Assembly (NCBI GenBank): GCA_030049955.1
Contig: JASIJX010000499.1
Span: forward strand, 1-5,381
DNA: 5,381 nucleotides
Source: Acidobacteriaceae bacterium
GTDB taxonomy: Bacteria; Acidobacteriota; Terriglobia; Terriglobales; Acidobacteriaceae
Reading direction: 5' to 3'
Shown: positions 1-5,110 of the stretch, piece after piece
Layout of the letters: each line of letters begins with the position of its first letter
How positions within the stretch are numbered: the stretch's first letter is position 1
The notes under the pieces: generated by a model
The model's database searches: none
What the model was told of the DNA's origin: nothing
The model's input: only the letters and a program-made list of their open reading frames with translations
Made by a program: the position numbers and the translations under genes

Positions 1-911
1 ACCGCCGCGCCGGCAGCGGCCATGGCCTCGGCGTTGCGGCGCTGGTGGTTGTCGGCCGCAGCGGCAAATGGCACCAGCAGCGCCGGCTTGCCTGCGGCAG
101 CTTCCTCGCCCACGGTTGATGCACCGCTGCGCGAAAGCACCAGGTGCGCCTGCGCAAATCGCGCGGGCATATCGCTCAAAAATGCTTCCACCTGCCATCG
201 CGCGGGGTCCGCGCCGCTGGCCTGGTATGCCGCCAGTGTGGGCTCGTAGTTCCGCAGCCCGCTCTGGTGCAGAATCGTGAGCCCCGGCACAGCTTCGAGC
301 AAGGCCTTCGCGATCCGCGGCATGTGCGTGTTGAACAGGCGCGCTCCCTGCGAGCCGCCGAAGACCAGCAGATGAGGCTGCGGCGACGCGGGCGGGGCGA
401 TCGAGAAGAATTCGGGCCGCACCGGCACGCCCGTTACCTGCGCGTTGCGGAACCAGCGCGCCGCAGCTGCAAAGCTGATGGCCGCGCCCTGCACTCGTTT
501 GCCCACCAGACGGTTGGCAAGGCCGGGCATCGCGTTCGGCTCAAAGAGCAGCACCGGAACGTGCAGACGCAGCGCTGCGGCCGTGCCCGGCCCCGCGGCA
601 TAGCCTCCAATGCCGAGGACTACGCCCGGGCGAAACTCGCGGATCAGCTGCTTGCAATCGGAAATGCTTTTGGGCAGCCGCGCCAGCGATTTCAGCCGCG
701 TGATTAGCGACACATTATTCAATGGGCCGACGTCGATGAGCCGCAGCGGAAAGCCTGCCTCGGGCACGAGCCGCAATTCAAGCCCACGCGCCGTGCCCAC
801 AAAAAGCACCTCAGCCGAGTGGCGGCTCACAAGCTCGCTCGCCACCGCAAGCGCGGGAATGATATGCCCGCCGGTCCCGCCTCCGGCAATCAAAACACGC
901 AGTTGAGACAA
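1..911 (-). CDS. murG: MurG, lipid II-forming GlcNAc transferase (3' end cut off by window edge)
   Basis: Transfers GlcNAc from UDP-GlcNAc to lipid I to make lipid II, on the inner face of the cytoplasmic membrane. My translation gives 303 complete codons before the edge, so roughly the last 50-60 residues of a normal 350-360 residue MurG are missing. The acceptor half shows the glycine loop GGGTGGH (residues 10-16), GTARGLE (39-45), GIGGYAAGP (100-108) and FEPNAMPGLANR (123-134). The linker has TGVPVRPEF (160-168). The UDP-GlcNAc half has GGSQGA (185-190), SRSGASTVGE (260-269) and DNHQRRNA (287-294), all typical of GT28 MurG. The start is TTG: an in-frame TAG lies 15 bases upstream with no ATG or GTG between, and an AGAGGA ribosome site sits 5 bases before the TTG. 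It follows ftsW after 62 bp, the usual dcw order. No frameshift or missing motif is visible in the portion present. Confidence 0.97.
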   Translation of the reverse strand, partial: MSQLRVLIAGGGTGGHIIPALAVASELVSRHSAEVLFVGTARGLELRLVPEAGFPLRLIDVGPLNNVSLITRLKSLARLPKSISDCKQLIREFRPGVVLGIGGYAAGPGTAAALRLHVPVLLFEPNAMPGLANRLVGKRVQGAAISFAAAARWFRNAQVTGVPVRPEFFSIAPPASPQPHLLVFGGSQGARLFNTHMPRIAKALLEAVPGLTILHQSGLRNYEPTLAAYQASGADPARWQVEAFLSDMPARFAQAHLVLSRSGASTVGEEAAAGKPALLVPFAAAADNHQRRNAEAMAAAGAA

Positions 912-916
912 GATGT

Positions 917-922
917 TCCTCT
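917..922 (-). promoter_or_regulatory. Ribosome binding site of murG (AGAGGA)
   Basis: On the minus strand AGAGGA is followed by 5 bases and then TTG at 911-909. It supports the TTG start, which is also the only common start codon downstream of the in-frame TAG that still keeps the complete amino terminus before the glycine loop. The TAG shares its AG with the ribosome site. Confidence 0.75.
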
Positions 923-947
923 AGATTGAGCTTCGCACAGTGACGGC

Positions 948-975
948 CTTATCCTTAGTCCCTGTTCCCTGCTTC
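948..975 (-). repeat. Degenerate 7-bp tandem repeat in the ftsW-murG spacer
   Basis: Read on the minus strand the bases fall into four heptamers: GAAGCAG (975-969), GGAACAG (968-962), GGACTAA (961-955) and GGATAAG (954-948). The first unit overlaps the ftsW stop codon by two bases. The GGAACAG unit also occurs in the array at 2181-2215, there on the opposite strand, so the two spacers flanking ftsW share a repeat family in inverse orientation. No function is evident; it fills nearly half of this 62-bp spacer. Confidence 0.6.
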
Positions 976-2068
976 ACTCCACTTGCCGCGTAATGTTTAA
1001 CAGAATCCCGATGCTGGCGAGCGTAAAGAACAGCGACGTGCCGCCTTTTGAGATCAACGGCAGCGGAATGCCCTTGGTGGGCACCAGCGACAGCACCACG
1101 CTGATGTTGAAGAAGGCCTGCAGCAGGATCGTTGTGGTAATGCCGAAAGCCACCAGCCGCGCGAATGGGTCCTGTGAACGGAAGGCCGCGCGCAGCCCGC
1201 GCACCGCGAAGACCACAAATAAAATGACGATCAGCATTGCGCCGATAAATCCCAGTTCCTCGGCGATGTTGGCGAAGATAAAATCCGTCGAGGCTTCGGG
1301 TAAATAGAAGAGCTTCTGCATGCCTTCCATGTAGCCGCGCCCTGTGAACCCGCCGGTGCCCACGGCAATTAGCGACTGGGTGATGTGAAACCCCGCACCC
1401 TGCGGGTCGGCAGCCGGATTCATGAAGGCCAGCATGCGCGCCCTGCGCCACGGCACCAGAAACAGGAGGCCGCAGAGAAACGGCAGTGCCGCAAGCGCGG
1501 CGCCAACCAGGTACTTCCACTCCATGCCGGCCAGCACCAGCATCATCGCCGTTACGCCGCCCAGCACCAGCGCCGTGCCCAGGTCAGGCTGCCGCACAAT
1601 CAGCAGCATGAACAGCACCGGAACCATTGCGGCGCGCAGCAGTGTGTTCTTCCAGTCGCGCATTGCATCCAGACGATTGTGAAGAAACCACGCCAGAAAC
1701 AGCACCAGCACGGGCTTGGCGATCTCCGACGGCTGAAACGTGAAGAATTCGCCGAAGCGGATCCAGCGGTGCGTGTTGTGCGAGCCGGGAAACAGGAAGA
1801 CCGCGACCAGCAGCAGCGTTGTAATGGAAAGCGCCGGATAAATGAATCGCGGAGAGTTGTAGCGGCGCGCGTCGATGTGCATCAGCGCCAGCATGGCCAA
1901 CCCGCCGGCCAGGGCCCACACTGCCTGATCAATAAGAAACGTGTAAGGCGAGTGATACCGCTCCTGCGCGACCACGGCGGACGCCGAAAAAACCATCACC
2001 AGGCCGACGACGACGAGGAGAAGCGTGGTAAAAAACATCCATTTGTCGACGCCGACGCGCTTGGCCAT
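974..2068 (-). CDS. ftsW: FtsW, septal peptidoglycan glycosyltransferase (SEDS family)
   Basis: A multi-pass membrane protein of the SEDS family that polymerises lipid II at the division septum with its partner class b PBP. With the ATG at 2068 it has 364 residues, close to the family's usual core length, and about ten hydrophobic segments. Visible motifs are NTHRWIRFG (98-106), QPSEIAKP (112-119), QPDLGTA (160-166), the loop LPEASTDFIFANIAEELG (256-273) with the expected catalytic Asp at 262, and PTKGIPLPLISKGGTSL (330-346). The sister protein RodA shares these motifs; the position between murD and murG favours FtsW. The frame stays open upstream to a TTG at 2143, adding 25 residues rich in Arg and Cys that do not look like family sequence, so I chose ATG 2068. 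That start has no good ribosome site: the nearest purine run, GAAGGG, ends 14 bases upstream. The Lys in ISKGG (341) stands where many members have Tyr. Confidence 0.96.
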   Translation of the reverse strand: MAKRVGVDKWMFFTTLLLVVVGLVMVFSASAVVAQERYHSPYTFLIDQAVWALAGGLAMLALMHIDARRYNSPRFIYPALSITTLLLVAVFLFPGSHNTHRWIRFGEFFTFQPSEIAKPVLVLFLAWFLHNRLDAMRDWKNTLLRAAMVPVLFMLLIVRQPDLGTALVLGGVTAMMLVLAGMEWKYLVGAALAALPFLCGLLFLVPWRRARMLAFMNPAADPQGAGFHITQSLIAVGTGGFTGRGYMEGMQKLFYLPEASTDFIFANIAEELGFIGAMLIVILFVVFAVRGLRAAFRSQDPFARLVAFGITTTILLQAFFNISVVLSLVPTKGIPLPLISKGGTSLFFTLASIGILLNITRQVE

Positions 2069-2160
2069 GATGCAGTAAAGAGCCCTTCGGCAGGATGGTT
2101 CCCGCAGGTTCCAGCATAGCCGCGCAAGCGGTACAACGCGCAATCCGCCGGCTCTGCGGG

Positions 2161-2220
2161 GTATTTGAACAGTGAACAGAAAAGCAGGGAATAGGGGTTA
2201 GGGGCTAGGGAACAGAAAAA
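2161..2220 (-). promoter_or_regulatory. Possible Rho-utilisation-like C-rich leader between murD and ftsW
   Basis: By direct count, a minus-strand transcript of these 60 bases would contain 21 C and only 5 G, far more skewed than the surrounding coding sequence. Untranslated C-rich, G-poor RNA is the known loading signal for Rho. Lying between two essential genes, it could attenuate transcription into ftsW-murG. The skew arises largely from the heptamer array inside it, so it may instead be a by-product of repeat expansion. No experimental signature is visible; treat as a hypothesis. Confidence 0.25.
2181..2215 (+). repeat. 7-bp tandem array with G-quadruplex pattern
   Basis: Read on the plus strand the bases fall into AAAGCAG, GGAATAG, GGGTTAG, GGGCTAG and GGAACAG, heptamers starting at 2181, 2188, 2195, 2202 and 2209. 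Four runs of three to four G (2187-2189, 2194-2197, 2201-2204, 2208-2210) with loops of 3-4 bases match the canonical G-quadruplex pattern. The array is flanked by direct copies of GAACAGAAAA at 2174-2183 and 2210-2219. The G-rich strand is the template strand for ftsW. Confidence 0.7.
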
Positions 2221-2279
2221 CTCTTCAGTGCTCTATCCTGGCGTTGCCTTTGAACGGAAGGCGCTGCTGCCTCGCCAAT

Positions 2280-2307
2280 AGCTGGCAGCTAGAAGCTGGG
2301 AGCTAAA
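2280..2307. repeat. 7-bp AGCT tandem array across the murD stop codon
   Basis: Four consecutive plus-strand heptamers, AGCTGGC, AGCTAGA, AGCTGGG and AGCTAAA, begin at 2280, 2287, 2294 and 2301. The TAG stop of murD (2305-2303 on the minus strand) is part of the last unit, so the array abuts and slightly invades the 3' end of the gene. AGCT is its own reverse complement, so units can pair with one another. TAGCT-GCC-AGCTA near the distal end (minus strand 2291-2279) is a small hairpin. There is no T run after it, so I do not call a terminator. Confidence 0.7.
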
Positions 2308-3679
2308 AGCCCGCCTTTACCGGACGCCGCTCATTTACGAGTTCCTTAAATACACGGCCGCGGTGTTCGTAATTCTCGAACTGGTCAAAGCTTGAACAAG
2401 CCGGCGCCAGCAATACCACCTCGCCTGGCCGCGCCGCTGACGCCGCTGCATTCACCGCCTTCTCCAGCGTCTCGCACGAGTGCAGACTGACCGCTCCGCG
2501 CAATTGCGACTCGATCTTCGCGGCTGCCGAACCGATGGTGTAAACCGCGCGCACCCGCTCGCGCAGCAGATCTGAGAGCGTCGTGTAGTCTGAGCCCTTA
2601 TCCTTGCCGCCCAGAATCAAATGAATCCCCGTCGGAAATGCTGCGACCGCCTTCGCGGTTGCGTCCACATTCGTGGCCTTCGAGTCGTTGTAGAAATCCA
2701 CGCCGTTGACGCTGGCCACAAACTCCAGGCGGTGCTCCACGGCCTGGAACTTCTCGATGGCGCGCCCGATCGCCTCTGCGGAAGCGCCAGCCTGGCGGGT
2801 TGCGCTCACCGCTGCCACCACGTTCTCCACGTTGTGCTCGCCTTTGAGCGGAATTTTGTTCAGCGGCAAGATCTTCTCAATAGCCGCTTCGCTCTCGGCT
2901 CGATACACAACCCAACCATCCTCGATCCACGAGCCCTGGTCCACTGGGTGCTCGATGGAAAACCAAAGGACGTTCGCAGTTGATCGCGCAGCCGCCTGCG
3001 CGGTGCGCGCATTGTCGGCGTTCAACACCAGCGCATCACTTTCGTCCTGCTGGGCGAAGATCCGCTCTTTGGCCCGCGCATAGTTTTCAAAGCTGCCGTG
3101 CCGGTCAAGATGATCGGGAGTAATGTTCAGGATCACTGCCACTGCGGGGTGGAAGGTCTTTGTGCTCTCGAGCTGAAAGCTCGAAACCTCCAGCACCGAC
3201 CACATGTCGTCGGCGCTCTGCTCGATCAGGTCCACCACCGGCACGCCAATGTTGCCGCCCACCAGCGCCGGAATTCCGGCTTCGGCAAGAATCGCGCCCA
3301 CCAGCGTCGTCGTCGTGGTCTTTCCGTTCGATCCCGTGATGGCGAGAATCTTGCCTTTGAGAAACCGCGCTGCGAGTTCAAGCTCGCCGATAACCGGCAG
3401 GCCGAAGCTTTTCACCTGCACCAGCTCGGGCGTATCAAGCGGCACGCCGGGGCTCACCACAATCAGGTCCTGCCGGCGGAAGGTGAGCAGGCCATGGCCG
3501 CCGGCCTCCACCATGATTCCTTCGTCAAGCAAGGTCGGAATCTCATTGGCCAGCGACTCGGCGCTGCGCACGTCGGAGACCGTGACCTGCGCGCCCTTGC
3601 GGCGCAAAAACAAGGCCGCCGCCAGCCCGGACTTGCCAAGGCCGACGACGAGGACTTTCTTGCCTTTCAACTCCATCAT
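2303..3679 (-). CDS. murD: MurD, UDP-MurNAc-L-alanine:D-glutamate ligase
   Basis: Cytoplasmic ATP-dependent ligase that adds D-glutamate to UDP-MurNAc-L-alanine, the second amino acid of the stem peptide. At 458 residues it is of normal length and shows all three Mur ligase domains. The amino-terminal Rossmann-like domain has GLGKSG (13-18) and SPGVP (76-80). The central ATPase has the P-loop TGSNGKTTT (115-123), GGNIG (141-145), EVSSFQLE (164-171), NITPDHLDRH (185-194) and Lys204 in YARAK, the expected carbamylated lysine. The carboxyl domain has EHRLE (315-319), NDSKATN (331-337), LGGKDKGSDY (356-365) and ACSSFDQFENYEHRG (427-441). Two adjacent ATGs are possible. The first (3679) is preferred because AGGA lies 7 bases upstream; the second would be 10 bases away. 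It is 76 bp downstream of mraY, in the usual dcw order. Repeat arrays border both ends of the gene. Confidence 0.98.
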   Translation of the reverse strand: MMELKGKKVLVVGLGKSGLAAALFLRRKGAQVTVSDVRSAESLANEIPTLLDEGIMVEAGGHGLLTFRRQDLIVVSPGVPLDTPELVQVKSFGLPVIGELELAARFLKGKILAITGSNGKTTTTTLVGAILAEAGIPALVGGNIGVPVVDLIEQSADDMWSVLEVSSFQLESTKTFHPAVAVILNITPDHLDRHGSFENYARAKERIFAQQDESDALVLNADNARTAQAAARSTANVLWFSIEHPVDQGSWIEDGWVVYRAESEAAIEKILPLNKIPLKGEHNVENVVAAVSATRQAGASAEAIGRAIEKFQAVEHRLEFVASVNGVDFYNDSKATNVDATAKAVAAFPTGIHLILGGKDKGSDYTTLSDLLRERVRAVYTIGSAAAKIESQLRGAVSLHSCETLEKAVNAAASAARPGEVVLLAPACSSFDQFENYEHRGRVFKELVNERRPVKAGF

Positions 3680-3691
3680 GGGTTTATCCTA

Positions 3692-3750
3692 CGGCAGTTT
3701 CCGGGCGGCAGTTTTGCGAGCGGCAGTTTCCTGGGCGGCACTCTTTGAAC
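3692..3750. repeat. 14-15-bp tandem repeat, four copies, in the mraY-murD spacer
   Basis: Plus-strand units start with CGGCA at 3692, 3706, 3721 and 3736, giving periods of 14, 15 and 15 bp. The first three read CGGCAGTTT followed by CCGGG, TGCGAG or CCTGGG; the fourth, CGGCACTCTTTGAAC, is more degenerate. The array fills most of the 76-bp spacer and ends immediately before the murD ribosome site (AGGA, 3690-3687). On the coding strand the units carry CCGGAAACT- or CAGGAAACT-like sequence, so extra purine patches precede the true ribosome site. Confidence 0.7.
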
Positions 3751-3755
3751 AGCGA

Positions 3756-4892
3756 TTACCGCAGCTTCAACGTCGTCAACGCGAAGAGCGCAAAGACCAG
3801 CGCACCGATCCAGAAACGAACAATTACCTTCGACTCGTCCCAGCCGAGCTGCTCAAAATGATGATGCAGCGGCGCCATGCGGAAGATGCGCTTTTTGCGC
3901 AGTTTGTAACTGCCGACTTGCAGTATTACCGAGAGCGCCTCAAGCAGAAACACGCCGCCGATAAACGGCAGCAACAATTCCTGGCGGATCATCACCGCGA
4001 CGGTTCCGATGGCCCCGCCCAGCGCGAGCGATCCCACATCACCCATGAACACCTGGGCCGGGTGCGCGTTGTACCACAGAAAACCAATCGATGCGCCAAC
4101 CATCGAGCCGCAAAAAACCGTAAGCTCGCCCACGGGCGGCATGCGCTGCAACTCAAGATAATCGGCAAAGACTACGTGCCCGCTCACGTACGTGAGCACG
4201 GCCAGTGCGCCCGCAGCAATAATCGTGCACCCGATGGCGAGACCATCGAGACCGTCGGTCAGGTTGACCGCGTTTGACGAGAGCGAAAGCCACAGCACCA
4301 CCCAGATGACAAACGGCGCAAAGGCCAGCGGCCAAAGATGCGACAGCGTGGCCGGCCAGTGATGCCACATCAGATCCGGCCGCAGGCTTTTGATAAACGG
4401 CACGCTCAGCCGCGTGTTGAAAAGCTTGAACTGGTCCAGGATCACAAGTGCGATCGCCACGATGAGCCCGACCACGCCCTGCCACAGCAGTTTGGCCCGC
4501 GCGGTGAGCCCCAGGCTGCGCCGCTTCACCACTTTGATGTAATCGTCGGCAAATCCGATGGCGCCAAATGCCGCCGTAGAAAACACTGCGACCCACACAA
4601 AGGGATTCGACGGGTCGGCCCAGAGCACCGTGGGCAGCAGGATGGCGATGCAGATCAATACGCCGCCCATGGTCGGCGTGCCCGTCTTTTTGAGGTGCGA
4701 CTGCGGCCCATCCTCGCGCACAAACTGGCCGATCTGAAACTCGCGCAGCTTCTGAATCACGTAAGGGCCGATGAAAAGCGCGATCAGCATCGCCGTAAGC
4801 GAAGCAAACGCGGTGCGGAACGTCAGGTAACGGAAGATCCGGAACGGGTGAAAGAACGGAAAAAGTTTTTCGTACAGCAGCCAGTAAAGCAA
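3756..4892 (-). CDS. mraY: MraY, phospho-MurNAc-pentapeptide translocase
   Basis: Integral membrane enzyme that moves phospho-MurNAc-pentapeptide from its UDP carrier to undecaprenyl phosphate, giving lipid I and UMP. It has 378 residues, slightly more than the roughly 360 of the E. coli enzyme, and about ten hydrophobic segments. Family motifs are H-x-KKTGTPTMGG (66-77), GFADDY plus Lys120 (113-120, the paired aspartates of the active site), NAVNLTDGLDGLA (207-219), FMGDVGSLALGG (282-293, containing the conserved Mg-binding Asp) and MAPLHHHFE (339-347). The start is TTG at 4892: GGAGGA lies 3 bases upstream, a tight but plausible spacing. The first ATG, at residue 35, would remove the first membrane helix. 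It is the first gene of the minus-strand run. The gene expected upstream in a standard dcw cluster, murF, is absent, and a divergent GH92 gene stands there instead. Confidence 0.98.
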   Translation of the reverse strand: MLYWLLYEKLFPFFHPFRIFRYLTFRTAFASLTAMLIALFIGPYVIQKLREFQIGQFVREDGPQSHLKKTGTPTMGGVLICIAILLPTVLWADPSNPFVWVAVFSTAAFGAIGFADDYIKVVKRRSLGLTARAKLLWQGVVGLIVAIALVILDQFKLFNTRLSVPFIKSLRPDLMWHHWPATLSHLWPLAFAPFVIWVVLWLSLSSNAVNLTDGLDGLAIGCTIIAAGALAVLTYVSGHVVFADYLELQRMPPVGELTVFCGSMVGASIGFLWYNAHPAQVFMGDVGSLALGGAIGTVAVMIRQELLLPFIGGVFLLEALSVILQVGSYKLRKKRIFRMAPLHHHFEQLGWDESKVIVRFWIGALVFALFALTTLKLR

Positions 4893-4895
4893 AAA

Positions 4896-4901
4896 TCCTC
4901 C
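4896..4901 (-). promoter_or_regulatory. Ribosome binding site of mraY (GGAGGA)
   Basis: A near-perfect anti-16S sequence on the minus strand, separated by only three T bases from the TTG start at 4892-4890. It decides for the TTG, since no ATG or GTG lies at a usable distance. The short spacing together with a TTG codon may lower initiation. Confidence 0.75.
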
Positions 4902-4941
4902 AAACCTTCTCCGAATGTCGATGAGAGGAACTGTTACGACA

Positions 4942-4947
4942 ATTTTA
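4942..4947 (-). promoter_or_regulatory. Candidate -10 box for mraY (TAAAAT)
   Basis: TAAAAT on the minus strand, preceded directly by TG, would place a transcript start about 40 bases before the mraY start codon. No acceptable -35 hexamer lies 16-18 bases upstream; a TTGACC further up is much too distant. Because mraY is the first gene of the run, a promoter is expected somewhere in 4893-5110. This is only the best-looking -10 candidate. Confidence 0.25.
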
Positions 4948-5028
4948 CAGGCATCGGCGCATCGGCCGGCGCGGAGCAGCGGGTCAATTTGGAATCAACC
5001 TAACCGCGCGAAAATTCACATCCCGCCC

Positions 5029-5047
5029 CTTGCGGCTGCTTGCGGCT
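5029..5047. repeat. Short direct repeat CTTGCGGCT, two copies
   Basis: CTTGCGGCT occurs at 5029-5037 and again at 5039-5047, a 10-bp period in the divergent intergenic region, 33-51 bases upstream of the GH92 -10 box. A 10-bp period places both copies on the same face of the helix, as for paired regulator sites, but two copies may arise by chance in sequence this rich in G+C. Confidence 0.35.
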
Positions 5048-5079
5048 CGGTCCGTTCATCGCGCCATGCGAGCCGCGAG

Positions 5080-5085
5080 TATAAT
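5080..5085 (+). promoter_or_regulatory. Consensus -10 box (TATAAT) upstream of the GH92 gene
   Basis: A perfect TATAAT lies 25 bases before the ATG at 5111, in otherwise G+C-rich sequence. The -35 region is poor: TTCATC at 5055-5060, spacing 19, matches the TTGACA consensus at only three positions. This suggests a promoter that needs an activator. Transcription would begin near 5092, leaving an untranslated leader of about 20 bases that contains the ribosome site and the palindrome. Confidence 0.5.
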
Positions 5086-5096
5086 CTTGTCCTTGG

Positions 5097-5110
5097 AGAG
5101 ACCGGTCTCT
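5097..5110. promoter_or_regulatory. Perfect 14-bp palindrome touching the GH92 start codon
   Basis: AGAGACCGGTCTCT is exactly its own reverse complement and ends on the base before the ATG. The probable ribosome site GGAGAG (5095-5100) overlaps its left arm. In RNA the arms can form a five-base-pair stem with a CCGG loop, hiding part of the ribosome site. In DNA a symmetric site just downstream of the TATAAT box is well placed as an operator. The palindrome is plainly there; either role is inferred. Confidence 0.5.

Larger units (their letters stand above)
2069..2302 (-). other. murD-ftsW spacer (234 bp), no credible gene
   Basis: This is the longest gap inside the operon. It contains two separate 7-bp tandem arrays (2181-2215 and 2280-2307) and a stretch whose minus-strand transcript is rich in C and poor in G (2161-2220). 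The remainder shows no convincing small gene. A weak -10-like TATGCT lies at 2118-2113 on the minus strand with TTGCGC 19 bases upstream. It might start a separate ftsW-murG transcript, but the match is too poor to call a promoter. No hairpin followed by a T run was seen. Confidence 0.6.

Noticed and set aside
144..707. Plus-strand open frame of 187 codons
   Set aside because: It lies entirely antisense to murG, whose conserved motifs fix the true frame.
1385..2119. Plus-strand open frame of 244 codons
   Set aside because: It is antisense to ftsW, and its Arg-, Gln- and His-rich composition is a shadow of the membrane-protein codons.
2069..2143. Longer ftsW start at TTG 2143, adding 25 residues
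   Set aside because: The added residues do not resemble the family, contain several Arg and Cys before the first helix, and the ATG at 2068 gives a typical amino terminus.
2279..2307. Intrinsic terminator after murD
   Set aside because: The AGCT units can form small hairpins, but no T run follows and the downstream genes are co-directional.
2164..3752. Identical TTTGAACAG at 2164-2172 and 3744-3752 in two spacers
   Set aside because: A nine-base match with no symmetry and no consistent position relative to genes; chance or repeat debris is more likely than a regulator site.
3204..4277. Plus-strand open frame of 357 codons across murD and mraY
   Set aside because: It runs antisense to two clear genes, is low in family-like sequence and rich in Arg, Pro and Ser, as expected of an opposite-strand shadow in G+C-rich DNA.
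4338..5003. Plus-strand open frame of 221 codons reaching into the intergenic region
   Set aside because: Most of it is antisense to mraY, with no recognisable domain or ribosome site.
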